Shown here: positions 18,470 to 28,044 of the stretch, piece after piece
Layout of the letters: every line of letters starts with the position of its first letter
Numbering within the stretch: position 1 is the first letter of the stretch
NCBI GenBank assembly: GCA_041389725.1
Contig: JAWKRG010000018.1
Location: forward strand, 20,174-84,173
Direction of reading: 5' to 3'
Length of the DNA: 64,000 bases
Source: Polyangiaceae bacterium
GTDB taxonomy: Bacteria; Myxococcota_A; Polyangia; Polyangiales; Polyangiaceae
The notes under the pieces: generated by a model
Databases searched by the model: none
The model's input: only the letters and a program-made list of their open reading frames with translations
Told to the model about the DNA's origin: nothing
Translations under genes and position numbers: made by a program

Positions 18470-19300
18470 CTATTGCTTGCTGGCGGCGACGCGCCGCAGT
18501 CCTTGCACGCGGGTGATGGCTTGCGCGCGTTCCAAGCTGGGAGGCAAGCCCTCCAGGAACTTCAAGTAGCCGTCCAACTTGTCGAGGTCCGCCCCTGGGA
18601 TCTTTGCGAGGGACGACTGGATGTCGCGCGCGAGGGCCTCGGGCACGAGCACCTTGCAGTAGCACAGCAGATCCACCGTGTAGTCGAGCCACCGCGGTTG
18701 CTCGAGGGCGCGCGCGAGCTCGAGCGCGTAGTGCAAGGCCGCGCCACGAGTAGTGTCCGCCACCTGTCCGCTACGCTTGGCCTGCTCCAGCACCTTTCCG
18801 AGATGGGCGCGCAGTAGGCTTTCTGCCTCTTCGCTCTTCCCCTCGGCCAAAGAGCGATCGGCTATCTTGCCAACGAGGTCGAAGACGTCAGCCTTCTGCG
18901 TTCCCACGCCGCCCGTGACCGCGTCCCAGCTCGTGCTCGGCGGCGCTGGGGGAATGCTGCCCAAGCCGCCTTGAGTTTCTGCGACGCGACTGGGCGTCGG
19001 AGTGCTTTCGATGGTGATCTCCAGCTGCTCCCCGCCGATCAGCAGCTGATCCCCGTTTTGCAGGTCGCGCGATCCGCTCACGCGCTCGCCGTTGACGTAG
19101 ATGCCGTTGACACTGCCCAGATCCGTCACCGCTACGCGATCGCCATCCAGCGTGAGCCGTGCGTGGCGTCGGGAAACGCGTGGATGGTCGAGGACGATCT
19201 GGCAGGACGCGCTACGTCCCACCAGATATTGCCCGAGCGCCAAAAAGACGTCCGCCCCTCGATATCGCAGGCGAACGGTGCTCGGACGTGCGTGGCTCAT
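18470..19300 (-). CDS. FHA-domain protein
   Basis: 276 aa. An N-terminal forkhead-associated domain (about 6-95) has the phosphothreonine-binding motifs YLVGRSASCQIVLDHPRVSRRHARL and LGSVNGIYVNGERV. A Pro/Ser linker precedes a helical C-terminal half (about 130-276, LVGKIADRSLAEGKSEEAESLL) that resembles a TPR-like repeat. It is the last gene of a three-gene minus-strand operon (lipoprotein, TerB-like, FHA). It probably reads Ser/Thr phosphorylation made by kinases such as the one at 40,455. Confidence 0.88.
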   Translation of the reverse strand: MSHARPSTVRLRYRGADVFLALGQYLVGRSASCQIVLDHPRVSRRHARLTLDGDRVAVTDLGSVNGIYVNGERVSGSRDLQNGDQLLIGGEQLEITIESTPTPSRVAETQGGLGSIPPAPPSTSWDAVTGGVGTQKADVFDLVGKIADRSLAEGKSEEAESLLRAHLGKVLEQAKRSGQVADTTRGAALHYALELARALEQPRWLDYTVDLLCYCKVLVPEALARDIQSSLAKIPGADLDKLDGYLKFLEGLPPSLERAQAITRVQGLRRVAASKQ

Positions 19301-19301
19301 C

Positions 19302-19667
19302 TCAGATGGGGGTTTCCGAGATGGCCCACTGCTCTCGCAACCATGCCAGCAGTCCCGCTTCGGTGGCCTGGATCACGTCGCTTTCGGCGACGCGAAGCAA
19401 CGCGACGTAGAGGACTTCGCGCGCCGACTGATCGGTCACGCCCGTCGCTGCTGCGCGAATGGATTCCTCGTCGGGCAGCCGCTGCGCCGCCTCGTCCATG
19501 ACCTGCCAGAAGCGTCGTTCGCCCATGGACAGCGCCAGATCTCCGAGGGCTTCTTGCTCGGCGTCCGTGAAGCGCCCATCCAGGCGCACCATCAGTCGCA
19601 GTAGGGCAGCCAGGGCGACCTGGTCCGTGGCGCCGAGCTCTTTGAGGGGGAGTGAGTCGTGATCCAC
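19302..19667 (-). CDS. TerB-like small helical protein
   Basis: 121 aa, all-helical. The pattern LAALLRLMVRLDGRFTDAEQEALGDLA followed by a second helical pair resembles the tellurite-resistance TerB fold, whose members often bind metal through acidic residues. It ends 2 nt before the FHA gene and starts 8 nt after the lipoprotein stop, so the three form one operon. Confidence 0.6.
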   Translation of the reverse strand: MDHDSLPLKELGATDQVALAALLRLMVRLDGRFTDAEQEALGDLALSMGERRFWQVMDEAAQRLPDEESIRAAATGVTDQSAREVLYVALLRVAESDVIQATEAGLLAWLREQWAISETPI

Positions 19668-19674
19668 GACTGGC

Positions 19675-20298
19675 TCACATCCCCGGCGGCCAGAGATTTT
19701 GCACGACCGCGGACAACTCCTTGACGGTGCTGGGAGTCATGCCCGTTGCGGGGTGCGGCCAGGCGAAGGTGCGCGCGTTGACCTGGTTGCACGAGAAAGA
19801 GATCAGCAGGTCGTTCGGCGGGCCACCGGCCGAGAACGAGAGGCCCATCTCTGCGTACATGCAGCCGGTGGAGGTGTTGTCGAAGTTGCTCTCTTTACCC
19901 AGGATGCTGGCGAGCTCTTCCTTCAGCCCTTCGTCGATCACCTGGGTTTGCCCCAAGATACGGAAGCCGTGGAAGCGCGGCACGTTCTCCTGCGGGGCAG
20001 GGGTCATCGGCGCGGCGCCGGTGCCCCCGAGCATTCCGGGCGGAATCAACCCCGGGGGGATCAGCTGCTGCAGGCCCTGTGCGCCCTGCTGGACCCACTG
20101 TTGAATCTCAGCGGGCAAGCCCGGGATCATGCCTTGCTGGGGAGTCGCGGTGGCGGTGGGCGGTGGCTCGTAGTTCTGCAGCCGGAATGCCGTCAGGTTG
20201 GACGAGGGCAGAGTATCGAAGGGGGCTGCAGGCTTCTTGGAGCACGCCGAGGTCAAGGTCAGAGCAAAAACCGCCGCGAGGGCAAATCCACTTCTCAT
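19675..20298 (-). CDS. Lipoprotein of unknown function
   Basis: 207 aa. ATG 20298 gives a clean signal peptide and lipobox (LTLTSAC, C19). A Pro/Gln/Gly-rich stretch (about 50-110, GLIPPGMLGGTG) precedes a C-terminal domain with FRILGQTQVIDEGLKEELAS, CMYAEMGLSFSAG and SFSCNQVNARTFAWPHP. It is the first gene of the operon with the TerB-like and FHA genes. Confidence 0.75.
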   Translation of the reverse strand: MRSGFALAAVFALTLTSACSKKPAAPFDTLPSSNLTAFRLQNYEPPPTATATPQQGMIPGLPAEIQQWVQQGAQGLQQLIPPGLIPPGMLGGTGAAPMTPAPQENVPRFHGFRILGQTQVIDEGLKEELASILGKESNFDNTSTGCMYAEMGLSFSAGGPPNDLLISFSCNQVNARTFAWPHPATGMTPSTVKELSAVVQNLWPPGM

Positions 20299-20420
20299 GG
20301 GGCCCCTTCGTAGACAGGTTTCCCGCGGCCGTAAAGCGCCAGGGCGCAGGGGCGTTCCGAACCCCGCGAAACGGAAGTAGAACGGTGCCGTGGCCGCCCG
20401 GGGCGCGCCGCCCTTTTCCC

Positions 20421-21329
20421 ATGGCAAGCGTGGTAGTCAGCGGTGCGACGGGTTTCATCGGCAAGCGCCTGGTCGCCTTGCTCGCCGCGCGCGGCGACGT
20501 CGTCACGGTCCTGAGCCGGCGCTCGGATGCGACCCCCCCGCCCGGAGGAAAGACGGTGGCGTGGGATCCCTTGCAGCCGGGCGACTGGTTCGAGGCGCTG
20601 CGCAGCGCGGACGCGGTCGTGCATTTGGCGGGCGAGCAAGCGGTGGGGCAGCGCTGGACCTCCGCGGTGAAGCAACGCATTCGCGACAGTCGAGTGCGGA
20701 GCACCGAGAACCTGGTGCAGGCGATGGCACGCGCGGAGCCCAGGCCGCAGACCTTCATCTGCGCGTCGGCGGTCGGCTACTACGGCGCGCGAGAAGGAGA
20801 CGACGTCGTCGACGAATCGTCGCCCGCGGGCGACGACTTCTTGGCTCGAGTGTGCGCCGAGTGGGAAGCGGCGGCCGGGAGCGCCGGGGACCTCGGCGTG
20901 CGCGTCGTCCATGCGCGGATCGGCATCGTGCTCGGCCCAGGCGGCGGGGCGCTCGGCGAAATGGTCAAGCCCTTCCGCGCCTTCGCGGGCGGCCCCATCG
21001 GCTCGGGCCGGCAAGTGGTGTCGTGGGTGTCGCTGGAAGACGCTGCGCGCATCTTCTTGTGTTGCCTCGACGACTCGACGATCGAAGGCGCTGTGAACGT
21101 CGTGGCGCCAAACCCCGTGACCAACGCGGAGCTGGCAAAAACCCTCGGTGACGTATTGGGGCGTCCCGCCTGGGTGCGCGCGCCGGCCTTTGCCTTGCGC
21201 GCGCGCTTCGGTGAAGGCGCAGATCCACTGTTGACGGGACAGCGCGTCTCACCCCGCGTGCTGCAGGCCCACGGCTTTCGTTGGCAGCACGCTGATCTGC
21301 GCCAGGCGCTGGAGGCGGCATTGCCGTAG
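20421..21329 (+). CDS. TIGR01777-family NAD(P)-binding epimerase
   Basis: 302 aa. A Rossmann SDR fold starts VVVSGATGFIGKRLV. AVVHLAGEQAVGQRWT and FICASAVGYYGAREGD are hallmarks of the YfcH/TIGR01777 group (SDR39U1-like). The C-terminal HGFRWQHADLRQALEAAL matches the DUF1731 tail. The potassium-channel gene follows after 5 nt. The substrate of this family is not well defined. Confidence 0.9.
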   Translation: MASVVVSGATGFIGKRLVALLAARGDVVTVLSRRSDATPPPGGKTVAWDPLQPGDWFEALRSADAVVHLAGEQAVGQRWTSAVKQRIRDSRVRSTENLVQAMARAEPRPQTFICASAVGYYGAREGDDVVDESSPAGDDFLARVCAEWEAAAGSAGDLGVRVVHARIGIVLGPGGGALGEMVKPFRAFAGGPIGSGRQVVSWVSLEDAARIFLCCLDDSTIEGAVNVVAPNPVTNAELAKTLGDVLGRPAWVRAPAFALRARFGEGADPLLTGQRVSPRVLQAHGFRWQHADLRQALEAALP

Positions 21330-21334
21330 CGCAC

Positions 21335-22378
21335 GTGGACCTCGCGACTCGACGCGTGCTCAGTGCCCTAGGGCTGCTCGCGGTAGTGATCCACCTGGGC
21401 GCCTTCGGCATTTGGCTGCTGGGCGAGGGCGAGTACAGCCTGTCCGAGTCCGTGTACTTCGCCATCATCACCATCTCCACGGTGGGCTACGGCGAGCTCC
21501 CCCACCTGGACAAGCATCCTCTGGCGCGCATCTTCACCGGTGGCTTCATCATCACCGGCATTGGCACCATCGCCTACTTTCAGTCCACGCTCACGGCCCT
21601 TTTGGTGGAAGGGGTCATCGGCCGAGTGTGGCGGAGACGACGCATGCAGGCACAGATCAAACACTTGAAGGGGCACTTCGTGGTGGCGGGCTGCGGCCGC
21701 ACGGGCAAGTACGTGGTGGAAGAGTTGGCCGCGACCGGACGCGACTTCGTCGTCATCGATCGGAATCGGGACTTGTTGGAGGCCTTGGCGGTGGAGCTGG
21801 CCGGAAAGAAGCTGCTCTACATCGTGGGCGATGCCACCGAGGACCACACGCTGCTCGATGCTGGCGTGCTGCACGCGTCGGGTATCGTGGCCGCGCTCTC
21901 GGACGACAAGGACAACCTATTCGTCACGCTCTCGACGCGAACGCTGAATCCCAAGGTGCGCATCGTGTCCAAGGCCGTCGAGATCGAGAACGAACCCAAG
22001 CTCCGCCGCGCGGGCGCAAACACCTGCGTCAGCCCCAATCGCATCGGCGGACATCGGCTCGTGAGCGAGCTGGTACGGCCCAAAGTGACGCGCTTCTTGG
22101 ACAACATGCTGCGCGTCACCGAGAACCTGTGGTTCGAGGAAGTAGAGGTGCCCGAGGGCTCGCGTTGGGTGGGGCAGACACTTCGGGACTTGCCGATCCG
22201 CGATCGAACCAACCTGCTCGTGGTCGCGTTGCACCAGGTCGATGGCAGCTACGTGTACAACCCGTCGCCGGATCTGCCCCTGACCGCTGGCGTGCAGCTA
22301 ATCGTCATGGGGGAGCTGGACGGCGTGGAGAAGCTGCGAGCGATGGTGGGCGACGCGCGCGACAGCAAAGTCGACTAG
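21335..22378 (+). CDS. Two-TM potassium channel with RCK (TrkA-N) domain
   Basis: 347 aa with a GTG start. TM1 is about 9-29, the pore helix and selectivity filter TVGYGE about 49-54, and TM2 about 66-92. A cytoplasmic Rossmann RCK domain begins GHFVVAGCGRTGKYVVEEL, and a TrkA-C-like domain (about 255-347, WVGQTLRDLPIRDRTNLLVVAL) ends the protein. The architecture matches bacterial MthK/Kch-like ligand-gated K+ channels, which work as tetramers in the inner membrane. It directly follows the TIGR01777 gene. Confidence 0.93.
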   Translation: MDLATRRVLSALGLLAVVIHLGAFGIWLLGEGEYSLSESVYFAIITISTVGYGELPHLDKHPLARIFTGGFIITGIGTIAYFQSTLTALLVEGVIGRVWRRRRMQAQIKHLKGHFVVAGCGRTGKYVVEELAATGRDFVVIDRNRDLLEALAVELAGKKLLYIVGDATEDHTLLDAGVLHASGIVAALSDDKDNLFVTLSTRTLNPKVRIVSKAVEIENEPKLRRAGANTCVSPNRIGGHRLVSELVRPKVTRFLDNMLRVTENLWFEEVEVPEGSRWVGQTLRDLPIRDRTNLLVVALHQVDGSYVYNPSPDLPLTAGVQLIVMGELDGVEKLRAMVGDARDSKVD

Positions 22379-22428
22379 GCGGGGTCGACGGCGCGCGCGA
22401 CAGCAGCGGGAACCGCAGGGGGAGTTGC

Positions 22429-24306
22429 TCAGGGCAGCGGAATACCGCGCGAGCTGAGCAGATCCGACAAGGTGGCTCGCAGCTCTGCCGACGACTGCGG
22501 GTAGGCCGACCGCGCCAGTTCGAAGAAGCGCGTGCTCCGACTCGTCTTGAGCGACCCCACCACCGTGCGCTGCTCGCTGCTGCTGCCGTGCTCCAGCACG
22601 CCCATCAAGAGCTCCGCGGCGTCGACGACGTCGATGCGCGCGATGGCCTTCAGCGCTGCCAAGCGCGCGTCCTCGTGGCTGCTGACGCGGAAGATGCGCG
22701 ATAGCGGTTCGAAGGCGTGATCGAAGCGAAGGCGCTCTAGAGCGTCCACGGCTTCTTTCACCACCGGTGGGTGCGGGTCCTGCAGCGCGCGCTCCAAGGT
22801 GACGAAGGTGCGCTTGTAGAAGTAGCGACTGAGCGCGCGAATCGCGGCTAGGCGTACTTCAGCGCTGTCGCTGTCGAACATCTTTTCCAGGGGCGCGAGC
22901 ACCTGGTAGAGGCCAATCTCCGTCATGAAGCCGGCGCAAACCGTTTGTGCGCCGACCACCTCTGCGGGCGCTGCGCGCTCCAACGCCAGCGCCGCCAGGC
23001 GAGCCAGCAGGGTAGCGCGGCGCATGATGCGATCGTCGGCTTCTTCGGGGTCGAGCAGCACGTCGGCGCAGGCTTCCGCAGGGTTGCCCGCTTGCTCCCA
23101 CTCCAGCAAGTCCACGTGCCACACGTCGGGCGGACCCACGTGTTGGCCGACGCGATCCTCGAGGGACTCCGCTTGCTCCGCAGGATCGGTCTGCTTGGAA
23201 TAGCGCTTCGATGCACGTGCGTAGTGCTCGCGCCGCGACGGCTCCCGCGCAATCTCTGCCAGCCGCGCGTAGAGCGCACCGACGCGGGCGTAGTGACCCG
23301 CCTCGGCGCATGCAAGGAGACTGGCGACGAGGGCGTTCTCCGCCAACTGGGGAGGCCCGCTTCGCTTCAACGTCGCGTCTGCCACGGACTGCCACAGCTG
23401 CGCCTGCTTCAGCACGCCGGCGGCGGCGACGCGGCCCAAGCTTTGGCGTCGCGCATAATCGGTCATCTCTCGCGCCAGAGTGGCGGCAGCGGAAAGCTCC
23501 TTGGCCTGCTCGGCCAAGCGCAAAGTGTAGCCCTGCAAACGCAGCGCGTGGTAGCGCAGGTTGTCCTCGCTGAGGATGCGGACGGCGTTCACCGCACCCT
23601 CGAGCACGTGCTCGAAGGTCTGCGTCAGTTCACCGATGGCAATCAGCACGTGGTAGCAATCAAAGGCACGTTCGCGCAGTCCGGTGGACTCGAAGCGATC
23701 CGCGGCTTCTTCCAAGAGATGCACCGCTTCGATGGTCGCCTCGCGCTCGCCTCGTTCGTCGCCGAGGGACCGGCTGCAGCGCGCGATGTTGAAGTAGGCC
23801 AGGCCCTCGGCGTAGGCGTCGCGGGTGGGTTTGATACGTGGGCAGAGTCGCGACCACAGGGTACGTGCGACCTTGAAGTCGCCGGCCTTCTCGTAGTGAA
23901 TGGCGCTGCGCACCAGGAGCTCTGCGCCCTCGAGGTCTTGCGCTGCGCTGCGGTGGGCACGGGTGGCGGCATTGGGATTCATTGCGGCCCACAGTCCGTG
24001 ACAGCGCGCCCGGTCGACGGGGGGCAGGCGCGGCATCAGTCGCTCCATGCGCGCGCTATCGCCGAGGTACCAAGCGATGGACACCGCAAAGCGAGGCTCG
24101 TTGACGGACTCGAAAGCGTCCGACAGCAGATGCGCTGCCTCGCTGAAGACTTCTTCGCGGCTGTGGGTGGCGCACATGGCCGAGAGCAGTGAGCGGAAGG
24201 CGGCGTCGAACTGGCGCTTGCGTAGTGCGGAGCGCCCGCGTTCCGCCAAATCCTCGACGCCGGAGACCGTGTCGAGGCGTTGAAACCAGGTAACGGGGCT
24301 AGCCAT
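22429..24306 (-). CDS. Large TPR/HEAT-repeat protein
   Basis: 625 aa, almost wholly helical. TPR-like hairpins fill the N-terminal two thirds. Four or more HEAT-type units follow (LAAIRALSRYFYKRTFVTLERAL, VVKEAVDALERLRFDHAFEPLSRIF, DARLAALKAIARIDVVDAAELL). There is no signal peptide, so it is cytoplasmic. Its ATG at 24306 overlaps the end of the upstream VWA gene by 8 nt, so the two proteins are made together and may form a complex. Confidence 0.8.
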   Translation of the reverse strand: MASPVTWFQRLDTVSGVEDLAERGRSALRKRQFDAAFRSLLSAMCATHSREEVFSEAAHLLSDAFESVNEPRFAVSIAWYLGDSARMERLMPRLPPVDRARCHGLWAAMNPNAATRAHRSAAQDLEGAELLVRSAIHYEKAGDFKVARTLWSRLCPRIKPTRDAYAEGLAYFNIARCSRSLGDERGEREATIEAVHLLEEAADRFESTGLRERAFDCYHVLIAIGELTQTFEHVLEGAVNAVRILSEDNLRYHALRLQGYTLRLAEQAKELSAAATLAREMTDYARRQSLGRVAAAGVLKQAQLWQSVADATLKRSGPPQLAENALVASLLACAEAGHYARVGALYARLAEIAREPSRREHYARASKRYSKQTDPAEQAESLEDRVGQHVGPPDVWHVDLLEWEQAGNPAEACADVLLDPEEADDRIMRRATLLARLAALALERAAPAEVVGAQTVCAGFMTEIGLYQVLAPLEKMFDSDSAEVRLAAIRALSRYFYKRTFVTLERALQDPHPPVVKEAVDALERLRFDHAFEPLSRIFRVSSHEDARLAALKAIARIDVVDAAELLMGVLEHGSSSEQRTVVGSLKTSRSTRFFELARSAYPQSSAELRATLSDLLSSRGIPLP

Positions 24307-25822
24307 GAGAGGATGCCTGACGCCGCCAACGCGTGCTGTCGGGAGCGGCGCCGTGAGCGCGGTCCGCGGCGTCGCTGCGTGCCGCGACGGGCCGATGCTC
24401 GCCCACGTCACCCAAGATGCGGTGGGCCTCGGTCTTGCGCTTGCTGCTCGACGATAGGGACGCTTGATCCACTACGAAGTGAGTGGCGAGCAAATCCAGG
24501 TAGTCGAGGTTCAGCCGACCGCCCGAGGGCATCATGAACACGGCACTGACCTTGGCGCGCCGCGAGATGCCTTCCATCGTGGCTCGGGGAATGTAGAGGG
24601 AGCCGTGCGTGAACAAGTGGACGATGGGCTCCCGACCATCCCGCGCGGAGGAAAGATCCAAGATGCGTTGAAAGTCGGAGAAGACCCGCGCCGGGTTGCG
24701 GCCTCGCTCACCCTTGAAGCTCAAGAGATACGCGATGGGCAGCTGACCCGCGCGTGAGTGCTGCGCTTCGTACAAGCGTGAGTCGAAGAAGCGGAGCACG
24801 ACGTCTTCGCCGCCCAGGAGCAACTTCTTTCCCACTGCGATCGCCATGCCTCGCGCGAAGGTCGTGCGTTCGCCGCGCATGGATGCCGAGGCGTCGACCA
24901 AGATGTGGTGCAGGCGGCGGGCCTCGTCCCTGGCCTGCTCGCGGGCGTAGTACAGGACCTCGTCGTCGGCCATGCGACGCATCAGCTCGACCTCGTCCCA
25001 GGCCAGCTCCGAGAGCACCAAGCTGTCGATACTGCCCTTGCGTGCCAACCCGGCGTAGCCGTAGGCGGAATAGCTGCTCGCGCCCGGGCGCGTCTTCGTT
25101 TCCAGCACGCTGGGCAGAATGTCCAGGGAGAAGTCCACGACGTCGTTGGCTTCCGGCGCGTCGAGGGCAGCCAGCAGATCGACTTGAGTCAACGCGCCTT
25201 CGGAGGCGTTGCCGCCGAGCATGCCGAAGAGCTGCAGGGTGTCGATGTCGAGCGCGTCGATCAGCGTGAGCACGTACAGCCGTGCCTTGCACAGCTCCGC
25301 GACGGCGCGCAGGTCGAAGGTTCGGCGCACGCTGCGAAACAGGGCTGGAAGCTGGGGTTCGACGCCTTCGAGCAGGCTGGCGTCGAAGGGCACCCCGTTG
25401 GCGTAGGCCGGTGCCACCGCGACCCGCGCTGCTACGGAGCCGAGCAGGCGTGCCAACAGCACCACGACGATGTCGTCGCTCAGGCGCAGACTGCGCGATC
25501 GCTGGGCGGCCTCGCTGGAGGCCACGTCTTCGATCAACGCAACATAGTGCTGAAAGACGTTGGGGTCCTCGCCAGACTGAAGCAACTGGCTGGCATCCGT
25601 GCGCGCGCCTACCGCCAACTGTTCGTTGGGGGAGGCGAGTAGCAGCCCCAGATCGTGGGCCAAGCACAGAGGCACGCGCACGCCGAGGCGCTCCAGATCG
25701 CGGTGCCAGCGCAGCGCGCGCAAGGCCAGACTCGCGGCGTGGGGGCGAGTCACGGACAGCGCCAGGGACCCAATGGGGCCCGCGACGGCGGGATCACGCG
25801 CGAGCTCGGCGGGAACGGCCAT
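24299..25822 (-). CDS. VWA-domain protein
   Basis: 507 aa. A helical N-terminal region (about 1-290) precedes a von Willebrand A domain with MIDAS motif DASASM near residue 306 (HHILVDASASMRGERTTFARG), plus VVLRFFDSRLYEAQ and IVHLFTHGSL. VWA proteins of this kind often work with MoxR-type AAA ATPases or as scaffold partners, but no AAA gene is visible here. It overlaps the HEAT-repeat gene start. The last ~40 residues are low-complexity. Confidence 0.82.
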   Translation of the reverse strand: MAVPAELARDPAVAGPIGSLALSVTRPHAASLALRALRWHRDLERLGVRVPLCLAHDLGLLLASPNEQLAVGARTDASQLLQSGEDPNVFQHYVALIEDVASSEAAQRSRSLRLSDDIVVVLLARLLGSVAARVAVAPAYANGVPFDASLLEGVEPQLPALFRSVRRTFDLRAVAELCKARLYVLTLIDALDIDTLQLFGMLGGNASEGALTQVDLLAALDAPEANDVVDFSLDILPSVLETKTRPGASSYSAYGYAGLARKGSIDSLVLSELAWDEVELMRRMADDEVLYYAREQARDEARRLHHILVDASASMRGERTTFARGMAIAVGKKLLLGGEDVVLRFFDSRLYEAQHSRAGQLPIAYLLSFKGERGRNPARVFSDFQRILDLSSARDGREPIVHLFTHGSLYIPRATMEGISRRAKVSAVFMMPSGGRLNLDYLDLLATHFVVDQASLSSSSKRKTEAHRILGDVGEHRPVAARSDAADRAHGAAPDSTRWRRQASSHG

Positions 25823-25837
25823 GGCCCACCGACGCTA

Positions 25838-27220
25838 CTAGACTCGGGGCGGGTTCGCGACCGCCTCGGACGTGGGGGCGTCTGGGCGCGTCGCGGCCAC
25901 GTCTTCGGTGGGCACCGCGGAAGGCGTGGCCAGACGCTCGGCGAGTTCCCAGGGCCTCGGCCCCGTGATCAGGCGCGCGCCGCGTCGATAGGTGATGTAG
26001 GCCCAGAACCAGTTCAGGATCACGCTGACCCGATTGCGAAAATCGATCAGGAACCAGATGTGCACGAAGAGCCAGGCGAGCCAAGCGGCGAGCCCCGAGA
26101 GCCGCAGTCGGCCTCCCCAGGTTTGTGCGACCGCGCGGCTGCGGCCGATGGTGGCCATGATGCCCTTGTCGACGTAGTGAAACGGAAGCGTCGGCTTTCC
26201 ACGAAGGGCGCGCAGGATGTTCTTCGCCGTGTGCCGCCCTTGCTGCACTGCCACGGGCGCCAGCCCCGGAAGAGGCGTCGAGCTGCCTTCGGGGACGAAG
26301 CGCACCACGTCGCCAATGGCGAACACTCGCGGGTGGCCGGGCAGGGAACAGTCGGGCTCGACGATCAAGCGTGCGCTCGCGTCCACTTCCACACCTAGGC
26401 GTTCGGCGAGCCCGACTCCGCGCACGCCCGCGGTCCAGATCACCGTGGCGCTGGGCAAGAGCGCGTCGCCCACGGTCACTCCCGCCGCATCGATATGCGT
26501 CACGGACTCTCCCAAACGCACCTCGACGCCGAGCTCTTCGAGCTGGCGTTTGGCGCTTTCGGCCAAGTCGTCCTGAAACGCGCCGGGCAGCAGTCGCTGC
26601 GCGCGCTCCACCAGCACGACCCGCGCGGCCTTCGGGTTGATGGCGCGGAAGTCGTCGGCCAGCACCGTGTGCGCCAAGTCGCGGAGCGCTCCCGCCAGCT
26701 CGACGCCCGTAGCGCCGCCGCCGATGATCACGAAGGTCAACAGCCGTCGCCGTACTTCTTCGTCGGCCTCGCGCTCCGCGGCCTCGAAGGCCGACAGCAC
26801 GCGCCGGCGAATCTCCACCGCTTCATCCAGGGTCTTCAGACCGAGGGCGTGACGACCAAAGCTGTCCTCGTTGCCAAAAAAGTTCGTCTTCGCGCCCAGA
26901 GCGAGCACCAAGTAGTCGAAGCTCAAGTACGTGCCGTCGTCCAGGCGCAGTCGACGCTCGGATAGGTCCAGGGCGTGCACTTCCGCCAAGAGCACGCGGA
27001 GGTTGTGTTGGTGACGCAACACGCGGCGGATCGGCACGGCGATGTCCGCCGGGCTCAGGCCGGCCATCGCGACCTGGTAGAGCAGCGGCTGGAACAGATG
27101 ATGATTGGCTCGGTCCACGAGCGTGATTTCCGCATCGCAGTCCGCAAGTCCGCGCGCCGTCGCCAGTCCGCCAAACCCGCCGCCTACGATCACGATGCGC
27201 GGCGTCTTGGTCCTCGTCAC
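25838..27220 (-). CDS. ndh: Type II NADH dehydrogenase (NDH-2)
   Basis: 460 aa from a GTG start at 27220. FAD-binding IVIVGGGFGGLATARGL (about 9-25) and the second nucleotide site VIIGGGATGVELAGAL are present. ANHHLFQPLLYQVAMAGLSP is diagnostic of NDH-2. The C-terminal AAWLAWLFVHIWFLIDFRNR and VILNWFWAYITYRRG form the membrane anchor. It oxidises NADH and reduces quinone without pumping protons. Confidence 0.93.
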   Translation of the reverse strand: MTRTKTPRIVIVGGGFGGLATARGLADCDAEITLVDRANHHLFQPLLYQVAMAGLSPADIAVPIRRVLRHQHNLRVLLAEVHALDLSERRLRLDDGTYLSFDYLVLALGAKTNFFGNEDSFGRHALGLKTLDEAVEIRRRVLSAFEAAEREADEEVRRRLLTFVIIGGGATGVELAGALRDLAHTVLADDFRAINPKAARVVLVERAQRLLPGAFQDDLAESAKRQLEELGVEVRLGESVTHIDAAGVTVGDALLPSATVIWTAGVRGVGLAERLGVEVDASARLIVEPDCSLPGHPRVFAIGDVVRFVPEGSSTPLPGLAPVAVQQGRHTAKNILRALRGKPTLPFHYVDKGIMATIGRSRAVAQTWGGRLRLSGLAAWLAWLFVHIWFLIDFRNRVSVILNWFWAYITYRRGARLITGPRPWELAERLATPSAVPTEDVAATRPDAPTSEAVANPPRV

Positions 27221-27258
27221 CGGCGCAGCATACCGAAGAACCCACGTCGGCGGCGACG

Positions 27259-28029
27259 TCAGCTGCCGTCGGCAATCCAGAAGAAGCCGCGCCCGCGCCG
27301 ATCGTCGCGAAAACGCTCGAGGGCGGCGAAGTCCAAGTCGAAGGCCCGCGCCACGGCGGAGTCGAGGGGAGCGAAGAGCGCGTCGGCGTGCTCTTGGGTT
27401 GGATCCGCAAAACCCGACACGCCGCTGGCCTTGAGCACGGGCAGCGTCGAGTCGTGCGCCCAATCGCTGACGCCGACGAAGGCACCGAGCTCGTAGGCTC
27501 GAGTCACTGCCAGGTGTTGCCACAGCGCTTTGGAGTACGCGGGTGCGTGCTTGCGGCTCACACTCAGGGCAGGCACCAAGATCAAGTCCGGTTGGGTGCG
27601 CGTCGCGAGCAGCAAGTCGGAGAACCAGAAGTCCGCGCAGATCAGCACCAACACACGCCGTCCGCCGATCTCGAATTCGCCGCGGATCGTTCCGGGGTCG
27701 ACCCAGTTGCGCTCGTCCGAGTAAGGGCGGAGCTTGTGAAACTCGCCGAGCACGGAGCCGTCGGGCTGCACCACGATGCCGCGGTGCACGCGGCTCGAAC
27801 CTTCGAGCCAGTGCTGGGAACCCGCGACCAAGGTGCAGCTCAGCTCCTTCGCCAGCGAGGTCATCGCGCTTTCGTAGGCTTGGCGCTCGGTGCCCAGGTA
27901 GCAGCGCTCGGGCAGGAGCACGATGTCCCCCGTACCAGCGCGCACGGAGTCGAGGGCGGAGCGGAGCGTCGCCATGTTGTCGCCGTCGGGTAAATGGCTC
28001 AGAGTGGGTTGCACGAGGACCAGGCGCAT
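27259..28029 (-). CDS. Carbon-nitrogen hydrolase (nitrilase superfamily)
   Basis: 256 aa from ATG 28029. The Glu-Lys-Cys triad is visible: E in VLLPERCY, K in GEFHKLRPY and C in VLICADFWFSD. The fold is complete to the SGFADPTQEHADALFAPLD segment. It likely hydrolyses an amide or nitrile; the substrate is unknown. It starts 15 nt from the divergent gamma-glutamylcyclotransferase-like gene. Confidence 0.85.
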   Translation of the reverse strand: MRLVLVQPTLSHLPDGDNMATLRSALDSVRAGTGDIVLLPERCYLGTERQAYESAMTSLAKELSCTLVAGSQHWLEGSSRVHRGIVVQPDGSVLGEFHKLRPYSDERNWVDPGTIRGEFEIGGRRVLVLICADFWFSDLLLATRTQPDLILVPALSVSRKHAPAYSKALWQHLAVTRAYELGAFVGVSDWAHDSTLPVLKASGVSGFADPTQEHADALFAPLDSAVARAFDLDFAALERFRDDRRGRGFFWIADGS

Positions 28030-28044
28030 GCTGGGCAAGAGCTA

